A DNA stretch of 64,000 nt. It comes from Dendrocalamus latiflorus. Taxonomy: Eukaryota > Streptophyta > Magnoliopsida > Poales > Poaceae. The DNA lies in the NCBI GenBank assembly GCA_017311315.1, contig CM029631.1:4247360-4311359 (forward strand), written 5' to 3'. A program made the translations under genes and the position numbers. The notes below the pieces were generated by a model. The model was not told the origin of the DNA, did not search any database, and saw only the letters and a program-made list of their open reading frames with translations. Positions 34,448-44,879 of this stretch are shown here, piece after piece (position 1 is the first letter of the stretch; every line of letters starts with the position of its first letter).

Positions 34448-36225
34448 TAAGACATCTTGGGTCGTGGATAGTGTTGATCACCTATTTTGACTTTAGACAC
34501 TGAGTAACTATTTATGCTACAATTGGTTTATTTTGTGTAAGTATTTCAATCTGTTGCCTATGTATAAACTCTTTCCCCCCATTTTAGTTACATCTTTAGA
34601 AAACCATACGGCCTAAATTATGTTGTTGCATGCCGACAGTCCACATGCACTGCCTCCACAGAAGATCAGCAAAAGGTCCAGACTTTTGCCTTTCCACTGG
34701 CCACTTTTCCTTGCACGGCTACACCTGCCTGTCCTACCTCGCCCACGCCTCCAAATCCAATGCGGCCGAACCCAAAACCACACCAACAAACACACGCCGC
34801 CACAGAGAAAGATGATTATTCCTGTGACAAGCGAGAGACTCCTTGGAGCAGAGGACAAGGGCTTAATCTTCCCGGCTGCCTTCTTTTGAGAGGTAAAGAT
34901 GATGGAGATGAGAGGGGTGGTTTAGGGCTAAAATGAGAGAGAACAAGGGGAAGCGCCCAACAGGGTTAGGCTCCTTTATCCCCCGCTTTCGTCCCTTTTC
35001 AGGCCTCCCCCACTTTTCTTCCATTCTTTTAGGCTTGTGCCCCTAAAGAAGGCTTAAGCATTCTTTGGACAAATGCAGTCTTGTCTTTAATGACTGTTTG
35101 TCTTAGCGTAGGGTCTACCATTTTCTTTAGTCTAGAATCATTTGTCTTTAATGACTGTTTGTCTTAGCGTAGGGTCTACCATTTTTCTAAGCCAAATGGC
35201 AAATATGATCTCGTTGTTCTAGTGGTGCTTTTTAGTAGGAGTATATGAGCGGGCCAATCGGCTAGTTTAGCCTAAATGTTATAGGGACGTGAGGAAAATG
35301 CAAGGGGTGATTGGTTGCATGCATGAGTCCTTAAAGCTTAGGCCCTCAATAGGGGAACGAAGGACATACCACTTATGTTTCGACTTGTGTTACTGTAAAC
35401 TTATTGCAAGGATCAAGGGGAGAAAATGGGCATATATTATAGTAATGGAGGTTATTCTGCTTATATTGCCATTGCCAAATAAACCAATAATTGTGAGTTT
35501 CTACGATTGACATAGCACCTCTAGCTCTCACATCATTTACTGGCCTGTCACTGTCATAGAAGAACATTTGGAGGGGAAAACAAAACTATATGGTACAAAG
35601 ATTTGAAGAGCTATGTTTGTCAGGCACATCTAAAAACCTACCTGTTCCGTTAAGAAGTACACTGTCCACCAGTGCTAGCACCAGCTACCAAGCTTAAGCA
35701 CAGGCACAATCTCAAAATATTCTAACGCTTCTTTGGTTATCTCTTATCGTTTGGTGTGCTCATTAGTCATCAGTCATCACCTGCTACTTGCTGTTTCTGA
35801 CGCTGAAATCTCTCACACAGGTTTGGTAGACAATGAACTAATTTATAATGCTAATGTTTTGTCAGTTTGGTAACAAGGTTTGGCTCTATTGGGAGGTGGA
35901 GGCAGTAGTCTTCCATAGTACCATAATCTTACTGCTACATGTGTGATGTCTCAGAACCGAACACTGTTATTATATCAAGGTTGGGGTAGAAAGCCTAAGA
36001 CACAAATAACCAAGCTGGTTTAAAAGTTTCCCTTTCCCTAGTTTTGCAAGCTGCAATAACAAAGAAGCCGGGAGTAATAAAATTTCCAGACCTGGGCCAA
36101 AAAGGTACAGTGGTTAATCTATTTATCCATCACAACAAGGAACCAAGGGAAAAGTTGCGTGTGGCATTTTCATGAGATGTCACAGTAAACGGCCTTTTTG
36201 CGGGCACGCTAGTGCGTCATTGGTG
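34448..36225. other. Intergenic region left of the DUF547 gene
   Basis: No supported gene. A roughly 45-bp block (TGTCTTTAATGACTGTTTG and the following TCTTAGCGTAGGGTCTACC) is duplicated at about 35082 and 35143. The 81-codon minus frame at 34613-34858 has a hydrophobic stretch but no family match. Confidence 0.45.
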
Positions 36226-36650
36226 GTGGTTGTGCTGTATATAACCCAGCTGGGGTTTCTGCGGAGCAGTTAGAGAGCGAGGCCTTTCTTTCTCTCTCTA
36301 AGTGACTGTTTAGTTCTTGACCTGAAGAGTGAAGGTAGTGGTGGTAGATGGTACTGGTTGTTGTGCCCAGTGCAGGGTTTGTTGGAGCTTAGTGTGGCTT
36401 CAGAAGCCACTATTCTGCATTCTTGGATCATTTGGAGCTCTTTGCTTGTTAGATTTCTTCTCTTCCTGCTTCTGAGTTTTGAGCTCTGGGCACGAACTAA
36501 TCTCTGTAAGTTCTGTTTTGTTCGTGCTTCTTCTCTTCTTCTTTTTCTCGTGTCCAAGAGTATGCCTACTGTTTGGTGTCTTGTTGCTTAGAGTAGTTTG
36601 GTTTGCATTTTGCTTTCAGTTCTTGATTGGCTTATACGGGGTGCCGAGAA
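36226..36650 (+). promoter_or_regulatory. DUF547 gene core promoter and 5' UTR
   Basis: A TATA element (CTGTATATAACC, about 36234-36245) precedes a pyrimidine-rich leader. A donor (TCTCT/GTAAGT, about 36505) and acceptor (TGCTTTCAG, about 36620) suggest a 5' UTR intron ending 31 bases before ATG 36651. Confidence 0.5.
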
Positions 36651-39600
36651 ATGGAGGTCGAGGCACATGAGGAGGGACACAGAGCCTGTGCCAAGGCAAT
36701 TAAGTCTTTCAATTCTTCAGAAAGGCACAAGCGTTCTAAGAGGTTGGTGTCTACAGACTTGCTTCTGCAAAGTTCTTTGATTCTCTTGTGAAGAATGATC
36801 ATACTGAGATTTAGAGGTTTCTGAATGGCAGTGATTTTGAGGATATATATGCTAAAGATGCGTTGTACGCTTCAGACAAAACATGTATTCAGCCTAAACC
36901 AGTAAGTTTTTTCTCCTCTTGCGCAACTTCTACATTGTATTGTGCAGTAAATGCAAGATTCTTTCTGCATAGTTTCTGTAATTTTGAGCAATTATGTGTT
37001 CTTATTTTGTTTCCCAGGACGGTGTAAAAGCTAAGGTAAAGAGTGACACCAATAAGGAAGTGCAACCTGGGAGAGGAGCACAAAGCTCCTTGCGAAAAGA
37101 GGTAAATCACTGTAAAATGCTCTCATTTTTCAATGATTTTATTGAATACTCGCTTTTGAGGACTTTTAATTTCTCAGTAGGGAAGTTCATAGTTTAATGA
37201 GGATAGGAAGTTGCATTTCCTTTGTAACTGCATGCTTTGCTAAATGGCACATTTTTTTTCATTTTTGGAGGGACATTGGATAGCTTTAAAACATTTGGAT
37301 TCTTTTTCTAGAACATATTTGTTCCGGTGAATAGTTCCTGAACAAACTCTTTGTTCGCCTGAACTTAGTTGAAAATGTTCTGTTGTTGTGCAGTCTCTTA
37401 TAAGGCTTGCTACCTTTGCTACTGAATTCCCTGTAGTGTAGACTCATATGATGGCCTGATGCAGATTCTACAACTAGAAAAGCACCTCAAGGATCAGCAG
37501 GTTATGCGTGGCGCCCTGGAGAAAGCTCGGGGGCCTAACACTGCTCCAGTCAACGTGTCAAATGAGAATCCAATACCAAAGGTGTTTCCTTCGCCCAAGA
37601 ACAGTTGTTAATTTGCTCTTTTTCCCTAACTGCAATGCTCATCAGACCACATTGGTTTTTCAGGCCACTAAAGAACTGGTAAGGGAGATTGCCACACTAG
37701 AGCTAGAGGTCAAGAACATGGAGCAGTATCTCCTTACCCTGTACCGGAAAGCGTTTGAGCAGCAAGTGCCCACATGTTCTCCTCCTGATCGCCGGGGAGC
37801 ATCGAAGCTGTCAGTGAGTTCGCTGTCTGGGCAGCTCCAGGAAACACCCAATGCTAAGGCTTCTTGCAAGAACAGAGTAGATGCGATACTCCGATCTAGC
37901 TACCCGCCGCCGTCCCACAAGAAGTGGATTGATCCATTGACAGATTGCTCTACATCTGTTTGCGCTGATAGACCGGTTGATTCTGATGTCCTCCGTTGCC
38001 AGTCGGCATTATCATACCGCGGAATTTGTTCGTCTAGGATATCACCCTCAGAGGATAGTCTTGCAAGGGCTCTTCGGTCGTGCCACTCTCAACCTTTCTC
38101 ATTTATGGAGGTAATGATTTGCACTATGAAAAAATGGATTTGCTAATCCTAGGACATGATAACTTAGTCCACTGTATGATGTCACACAAAGTCAATAACC
38201 TGTTTACAAAAATGCTACAGTTTTAAAATAAGATGTTCCAGTGTGCTTATGAGATTACGAGAAACGTGACAGGAATTCAATGGTTGAAATAGCTACTCTG
38301 TGAGGCTGTATAAGATTCTTACGTTCCTTGTTTTGATTTTTTTTAGCAGGAAGGAGAGGCTACTGCAACAGGGGTGATAAGCTTAGCAGAGTATCTAGGC
38401 ACTAATGTAGCTGACCACATCCCTGAAACTCCGAATAACCTTTCAGAAGAGATGGTGAGATGCATGGCAGGGGTGTACTGCAAACTTGCAGATCCTCCGT
38501 TGGTTCACCACCGCTCCTCATCTTCTCCGACGTCGTCGTTCTCCTCAACCAGTGCAATTTCTCCACAGTATCTGGGGGACATGTGGAGTCCCAATTACAA
38601 GCGAGAAACAACTCTAGACTCTAGGTTGATAAACCCATTCCGTGTTGAGGGGTTGAAGGAGTTCAGCGGACCGTACAATACAATGGTTGAGGTTCCACTG
38701 ATTTGCCGTGATAGTCGGAGGCTGAAAGAAGTTGAGGATCTGCTCCAGACTTATAAGTGAGTTATATTCATCATTGTACTCTGTGGTGAATGGAAGTGTT
38801 TAGCTCATCAGTTCAGTGTTGTGATACACTCTTCCAAATTGATAATTCAGGTTGATTTTGTACCGGTTGGAAACCGTTGATCTCAGGAGAATGACAAATG
38901 AAGAAAAGATCGCATTCTGGGTCAACATACACAACGCCCTGCTGATGCATGTAGTGCTTCTCTCGTCGCTGTTCACTACAAATTATTAGCATAGTGCCTA
39001 ATTTTATTTTGATGGGGTCTATTTGTACTACTTCCACAGGCTTATCTCAAGTATGGCGTCCCACAGAACAATCTGAAGAAGTCATCACTACTTGTTAAGG
39101 TAAAGTGAAATCGTTCTCTGCAGAATCAGTGAAAAGGTCTCACAATAAGATGAGCTTCTTCAGACGAAGTTTCTGCTTGACCTGACATATGTTTAGCACA
39201 GGCTGCCTGCAAAATTGCTGGACGCAACATCAGTGTAGCTGTGATCCAGAGCTTGGTTCTTCGATGCAACACACATTGTCCCGGACAGGTATAGCAAACA
39301 TGATTAGGTCAAAACCAGGAAAAAGTGTGACGTTCGTACTGTACTGATTATATCACAAACATGCTAATTCTATCTGCTGGTCCTTTTAATGCAGTGGCTA
39401 CGGACTTTGCTTTACCCAAGGATCAAAAGCAAAGTGAGCAAAGTAGGGCATGAGTGGCAAGCCTTTGCCGTTGCACAATCAGAGCCTCTTTTACGCTTTG
39501 CGCTTTGCTCAGGAAGCCATTCTGATCCCGCGGTAAGCTACTACTATGCTTGCGCAAATTGTTGTCGTTGTACATTAATCTCTTTTAAACTAAGCAAATG

Positions 39601-40159
39601 CTTCCTTTTTCCAAGCCATACTCATGTGATTCTTGGCAAGTCTTTGTGCGCAAATTTGGTATGAAAAGGCGCAACATGTTTGTGAAATGAAAACCTTTTG
39701 TTGATTGGGAAATGTTATTAGGAATCATTCATCATGTTAGGAATCTCTCATCATGTCAGGAATCTTTCATCGAAGTACTGCAACCATAATTACTGGTGGT
39801 GCCAAATCAAGCCCCTTTATGTACTGTCATCTCCTTTTTCGCAGGTGAGAGTGTACACTCCGAAGAGGCTGTTCCATCAGCTGGAGGCCGCCAAGGAAGA
39901 GTTCATCCGGGCAACGGTCGGCATCTGGAAGGAGCAGAAGATACTGCTGCCGAAGCTCGTCGACGCGTATGCGAAAGACGTCAAGCTCTCGTCGCAGGGC
40001 CTCGTCGACATGGTGCAGCGGTACCTCCCGGAGAGCCTGAGGATGGCAATGCAGAAGTGCCAGCAGGGTAGATCAAGCAGGATCATAGAATGGGTTCCTT
40101 ACAACCTGAATTTTCGGTATCTGCTAGCTAGGGACCTGGCATTTCCTCACCTGAACTGA
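36651..40159 (+). CDS. DUF547 protein with MIP1-type leucine zipper
   Basis: Well-phased exons: 37018-37101, 37465-37581, 37664-38110, 38350-38756, 38851-38950, 39040-39099, 39202-39288, 39395-39532, 39845-40159. The N-terminal half has coiled-coil zipper blocks (LRKEILQLEKHLKDQQ; ELVREIATLELEVKNMEQYL) as in ternary-complex-factor MIP1 proteins, then a Ser-rich linker. The DUF547 domain follows (KIAFWVNIHNALLMHAYLKY, SVAVIQSLVLRCN, VRVYTPKRLFHQLEAAKEEF) to the conserved WVPYNLNFRYL end. The biochemical role of DUF547 is not established. The start is less certain: ATG 36651 opens MEVEAHEEGHR...RHKRSKR, but joining it to RFLNGSDFEDIYAKDALYAS (36815-36901) needs a 68-bp intron with a weak donor (TTG/GTGTCT at 36747). 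With that model the protein is about 645 residues. NAGNAG acceptor at 38344-38349. Confidence 0.85.
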
Positions 40160-40887
40160 CTGTACTACTCCAGCCTAGTAGATCATGAGATGAGCTGAAA
40201 TATATGTTTGTATCATAGTTTTAAGTTTAGTGGGGATATTAGTTTACTCTTCATTTGGTTCTAGGATTGCGTAGGCTTAATGTGTGAGTAGGACAGGCGC
40301 AGTGTGTATTTGTGCGCTGTAAAAAGATTTTGTAGATGAACAGGAAATAGGGGAACAAGTGAGAAAGAAACATGTTACCTTTTGTCATGCGTTCTTGCAA
40401 CAGTTATTATGAGCAGTACCCGTATAGTATATATAAACATAGGTGCATAAGTTTTTTTTAAGAAGCATATGTGCAGTTACAGCAGTAGCATCCTACTATC
40501 CACTGAAGAAGAGATGTGCAATTACTATTTATCAAAATTTTCGTCTTTGATTTCTTATGGCGATTACTATGTGTAGGTACGGGTCACACACACATCGCCG
40601 AAAGACCTAATTGGGCTATCTTGGGCCCAGCTTTATAGATTGTAGTCTGCATAGAATTCGAAGGCTTTCTCATCTATGGATGCCTAATCCAGTCGCATAA
40701 ATGGGCCTAGTTAAATACTAGCATGGCCTAATTGTATGGGCTGCCGGCCCAAAATACACGGACAGACAAGACCACTCCTTCCGTGATTCCGTCGTCGTTC
40801 TCTCCGTCGCTGGCACGGTTGCGGTTGCGCTGCGCCTTGTGCTTCCCCAACTCGCATTCCACTCCTCACGTCGCCGGCGCGGCAGAT
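40160..40887. promoter_or_regulatory. Intergenic; site II elements before the DYW gene
   Basis: The first part is the DUF547 3' UTR. Near the right end, TGGGCTATCTTGGGCCCA (about 40613-40630), TGGGCC (about 40703) and TGGGCTGCCGGCCCA (about 40738-40752) are site II-type TGGGCY motifs, common upstream of plant genes for organelle-targeted and housekeeping proteins. Their position argues that transcription starts after about 40755. Confidence 0.5.
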
Positions 40888-41787
40888 ATGCTAATCTCTC
40901 CAAGACTCTCACCACTGGCCACGTCTCACTGCTCCCCGCCTCCCACCGCCGCGAGCCTCCGCGGCCGCGGCCGACGCGCTTTCCTCCATCCGGATGCCAC
41001 GACGGCGGCTCGACACCTCCGCGGCCGTAGCTGCCCGCTGCTCCACCCTGCGGTTGCTAACACCGCTGCTGTCAGGAGTGCCGTCCCGTCCAATGCCACC
41101 GGGTATCGCCTCGACAGCGACGAGCTCCGGAGGCTGTGCCAAGAACCCAACCCGGAGGCCGCCGTTAACCTGCTCGACGAAATGCTCCACCGAGGCGGCG
41201 CCGGCGCGTCGGCCGAACTCGCGCCGGAAGAGCAAGCCGCGCTCCTTCAGTGCTGCGCCGACGCGCGCTCGCTGGCCTCGCTGAGACGTACCCACCGCAT
41301 GCTCTCCAGGTCCCGCTCCGGGATCGCCGCTCCCATCTTGCTCAGGATCGCCACGCTGTACTGCAAGCTCGGCTCCCGCGGCGACGCGCGGCGCATCCTC
41401 GAGGAAGCGTCGAGGCCGCCGCCAGGGAAGGCGGACGCGGCGCGGGCGAAGCGGCGGGAGGCGTACGAGAAGGTGCGCGAGCTGCACGAGGAGATACGCG
41501 CGGCGGGGTACGTGCCGGACACCCGCCACGTGCTGCACGACGTCGACGAGGACGCCAAGGCCCGCGCGCTCATGTACCACAGCGAGCGCCTGGCCATCGC
41601 GTTCGGGCTGGTGAGCACGCCGCCCGGCACGCCGCTCCGGGTGATGAAGAACCTCCGCATCTGCGGGGACTGCCACAATGCCGTCAAGCTCATCGCCAAG
41701 GTGACCGGCCGCGAGATCGTTGTCAGGGACAACAAGCGGTTCCACCATTTCGAGGACGGCGCCTGCTCCTGCGGGGATTACTGGTGA
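40888..41787 (+). CDS. Short PPR-DYW protein (organelle RNA editing)
   Basis: An intronless frame of 299 residues from ATG 40888; an in-frame ATG at 40732 would give 351, but it overlaps site II promoter motifs, so I prefer the downstream start. The N-terminus is Arg/Ser/Pro-rich, as in an organelle leader. Few, diverged PPR helices follow (LRRLCQEPNPEAAVNLLDEM; LLRIATLYCKLGSRGDARRI). The C-terminal DYW domain is complete: GYVPDTRHVLHDVDEDAKA, the deaminase motif HSE (41578-41586), CGDCHNA zinc ligands (41662-41673), RFHHFEDGACSCGDYW and stop. Short members such as MEF8 and At2g15690 supply DYW activity or act with longer PPR proteins in C-to-U editing; that role is inferred from the family. 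Confidence 0.9.
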   Translation: MLISPRLSPLATSHCSPPPTAASLRGRGRRAFLHPDATTAARHLRGRSCPLLHPAVANTAAVRSAVPSNATGYRLDSDELRRLCQEPNPEAAVNLLDEMLHRGGAGASAELAPEEQAALLQCCADARSLASLRRTHRMLSRSRSGIAAPILLRIATLYCKLGSRGDARRILEEASRPPPGKADAARAKRREAYEKVRELHEEIRAAGYVPDTRHVLHDVDEDAKARALMYHSERLAIAFGLVSTPPGTPLRVMKNLRICGDCHNAVKLIAKVTGREIVVRDNKRFHHFEDGACSCGDYW

Positions 41788-42079
41788 GCCGTCTCCACCG
41801 CAACTGCCATTGACGTCCATTCCTCTATTACCATAGCTGAAGGTCTTGACCAAGTTTGTAAATTGTTACTAGTGTAAGTGACGACCAACGTGTGACTTGA
41901 TGCATTGGCCAGCAAGAAGACATCGAACAATTGTGCATTGCTACAACGCAATTCAATGATCAAACATGGAAAAACTCAAAATCCCGCCTAGGGAATCCCT
42001 TCGATTTTTTGCAAATCGAAGTAAAGAATCAAGAGAACAAAACAAGGAAGTCGAAGCTATGATGTGCGGTGGGAAGAAT
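41788..42079. other. Intergenic gap
   Basis: The 3' flank of the DYW gene. No further gene signal. Confidence 0.4.
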
Positions 42080-42543
42080 TCAGGGGTTCTGCTCTATCCG
42101 TGGCCGGCGAGGCCGCGCCACCACGGCCCGCTGCTGAGACTGGCAGACCTGCGCCGGGAACTTGCACCCGAGCCGGTTTGTCAGCATTGAACCCCACCTC
42201 CCCTCCCCTGCCGGTGCTGCTCCTCTATCCGCTGGCGCCCCGCCTCGGCGGTCCATCTTCTCAATGGCTTTCCTCGTGCTCGTGCACTCGCGCTCGAGCT
42301 CCTGCACCCGATTCCGCATGCTGTCCATGTCCAGCCTCAGCATTTGGTTTCCCCTTGTCGCCACCCGCCACGTTCCAATGCCGTCGCTGTCGCCGTCTTC
42401 CTCTCCTGGGCCTGCCGTTCCACCTTCATTCGCCATGATCGTCCGGGCGATGGCTCGACGCAGCTGGAGCTGCTCGAAGAAGAGCACCTGCACGACCGTC
42501 CGGAGTGGCAGCCGTTCGTTTTTGCGCACGTGCGTGCATGCCT
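42080..42543 (-). pseudogene. NPH3-family gene fragment (last exon)
   Basis: The minus frame opens at an AG acceptor-like site (CTGCTAG, about 42544) and reads ACTHVRKNERLPLRTVVQVL, FFEQLQLRRAIA, then MRNRVQELERECTSTRKAIE and CKFPAQVCQSQQR, ending at 42080. LPLRxxVQVLFFEQLxLR is the C-terminal part of the NPH3 domain, followed by the usual coiled coil, as in blue-light signalling scaffolds (NPH3/RPT2/NPY). No BTB domain or earlier NPH3 exons appear in the next kilobases upstream, only repeats. It is therefore a detached last exon, though itself open. Expression is unlikely without a start and promoter. Confidence 0.72.
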
Positions 42544-43024
42544 CTAGCAGTCAAGACATCATTGGTCGTGTGGGTGGATCTTTCAATCGATCCAACTGTG
42601 GTAGGCATATAGCAGATCCGAAAACTACAGATAGACAGGAGAGGATGTTAGTGCGCACTTGCGAAGAGAAGAGAAATGATACGGGAATAAGTTGTAACAG
42701 ATCCTTACCGGCTATCTGTAGCAGCTCGTGTCCCAATGGCGATTGGAATACTGTGTCAGGAGGCTGCACATAAAATTCCGTAAATTTTGGAGTTCGTTTG
42801 TTATATGTAACAACTCCTAGAAACAACATAATCTTATGAATTTTTAAGCAACATTCAGAGTGGATAAAATTATAAAAAATTATACAATTAAGTACGTTAT
42901 GTCGGGAGATTGCATGTAAAATTTCATAATTTTTTGAGCTCATTTGGTATATTTAAAAATTCAAACAAGTAGTAAATATAAACTAGTAATCAATGAAGTA
43001 ATTAAACCGTCTAATTAGTTGGCT
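42544..43024. other. Gene-free AT-rich gap
   Basis: Two related blocks, GGAGGCTGCACATAAAATTCCGTAAATTTTGGAGTTCGTTTG-like at about 42758 and GGGAGATTGCATGTAAAATTTCATAATTTT-like at about 42904, suggest an old internal duplication. No gene seen. Confidence 0.4.
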
Positions 43025-43275
43025 TAATTACCTGTCTCCTGGTGGCAGGGCGGCATAGAGAGGGCTGCATGGTGGCCGTGCGGCTTTCGTGCAGCCACAC
43101 AGTGGCTGAGCAATAGGGCCCTCCCGTCTGGCCATGGGGCACCGCTGGTCATGTGTCAGCTCCATGGCGTTGCCGCTCGGTCATCGTACGATATAAGTGA
43201 TATTTTTGTAATTGTCATATAACTATAATTATTTTTATAAATATAAATTCAAAACATGTCAAAATGTCAAAAACT
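43025..43275 (+). repeat. Copy of the 62.5-kb repeat arm
   Basis: TTAATTACCTGTCTCCTGG, GGCAGGGCGGCA, TGTGTCAGCTCCA, GTTGCCGCTC, TTTTTGTAATTGTCAT and AATTCAAAACATGT occur in the same order and spacing as at 62500-62730. Only one arm is present here, not the inverted partner. Confidence 0.65.
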
Positions 43276-43343
43276 CCTGGTAGCCGCTGTACACTCGCTT
43301 CTCATGCATGGGATACAGGGAAAATGCAATACGTACTTACATA

Positions 43344-43780
43344 GGGTCTGTTTGGCAGAGCTCCACCAACTCCAGATCTACCAAAAACAGCTTCACTCCA
43401 CGAATTTTTACCTAAACGCTCCAGCTCCACGAAATCTGGATCCACCAAAATATTGAATCTAACCCCAGATTCATGAAATCCATGGAGCACCTCAAGGGGT
43501 GCTCCACGAAACCTTGTTTCGTACCTACTCGTGGAGTTGGGTGGTAATTACCCACCTTTTACCACTGGTTACACACCCCATCCCATACCACCATAAAACC
43601 CATGGGCAAAACAGGCTATTTCCACCAAAAATTCAGTTTCGTGGATCTGAAGCTGCTGTGCAAGCCAAACAGTTTTGTTTAGCTCCATGGTGGGATCCCA
43701 GATTCACGGTGGAGCTGTTTTTGGTGGATCTGCTGCTCCAGATTTATTTTTTCAATGGTGGAGCTCTGCCAAACAGGCCC
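43344..43780. mobile_element. Tourist-like MITE
   Basis: The 437-bp element has termini GGGTCTGTTTGGCAGAGCTCC and GGAGCTCTGCCAAACAGGCCC, nearly perfect over about 20 bp, with ATA at 43341-43343 and 43781-43783. The interior repeats GGATCTACCAAAAAC and CTCCACGAA words in both orientations. Termini match the 636-2581 element. Confidence 0.82.
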
Positions 43781-44879
43781 ATACTAGCACAGTAGGATCA
43801 CTACCGCGACAGTCCGACCGATTGCACTGGCACCCCGAATCGGCCCTATGCGAGCCGCCAGGCCATGCGCCCGACGAGTTGTTGATTGGGCCCGTTCATT
43901 CCGTTTTTTAGCGGGTTCTGGTTTTTTATTATTGGTTTTTACTAAAATTGCATAATAAGATGGTTAATATTTTCTAAGTCATTCAGTTAAATAAAAATAA
44001 AAATAAAAAACAAGAAAAAAAATAAAAACCAATGTTATATCTCTAAGAACAATTCAAAAGAAAAAAAAAGCAAAAACAAAATGCCAAACAAGCAAAAAAA
44101 ACTAAAATTAAGAAGCTAACGTTCGTTCCATATTCTGAAAGGTAGAAGTCAGAAGCTGAAACTAAAACTAAAATGACTGGACATGATAGTGCTCCAAAGG
44201 GCTTATAAGCCTAAGCTTTTGTCTTTTTTGCAATGTAACGGTTGAAAATGCACTGTAACAATCATTAGCCTTTTTCTACGTAATTAAATTTTTTAAAAAA
44301 TAAAAAGTCATCACGGACAATGCAAAGAAATAAGAGAAAAAAGGAAAAACAAAAAGTCCAAAAACCAAGAAGATAAAAAAAGACAAAATTAAGAAGCTAG
44401 AAGCCGGAAGAAGAAGCTTGTTAGAGCAGGGCTCTACCACCTTTTATGACTTTTAAATTCTGACTGTTTGCGAGAGAGATTATAAAGAAAAAGACAGTTA
44501 TATATAATTTTGGTCGGTATAACTGAACTCAGTATAATATATACTATAATCAACTTATAAACCTGTTTTAAAATTTTATTATTTAAAAATTATTTACTAT
44601 AGTACAAGAGACAAAAAGTTTAGAGCGTGCCGAACCTAGCCGAACGTATTAGTCGTGCAGCAAGACCTGTTTTCTCAACGCGCGTGTCCGCAGTGCGGTG
44701 GACGGAGGCTGCGCATCCCCCATCGGCCGGCCGCGCCGCGCCCCCGCCCCCCCCCCCCCCCCCCCCCCCGGATCCGATTTATTATACCATACTGACTAAC
44801 GCCACCTGCACGGCACGCCACAGGTAGCGCCGTGGACTCGCTGTAGAGCGGTAGCTCTGTAGCGCGCACAGATCAAGAA
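43781..44879. other. AT-rich repeats and AOS promoter region
   Basis: 43895-44180 and 44265-44420 are copies of the AT-rich family described at 28690. 44495-44610 shares GGTATAACTGAACTCAGTA and flanking words with 47885-47990. A run of about 21 C lies at 44749-44769. TTATTATACC at about 44779 is a candidate TATA box about 100 bp before the AOS start codon. Confidence 0.5.

Noticed and set aside
40909..41853. 314-codon minus-strand frame opposite the DYW gene
   Set aside because: GC-driven shadow; the plus strand encodes the complete DYW domain.
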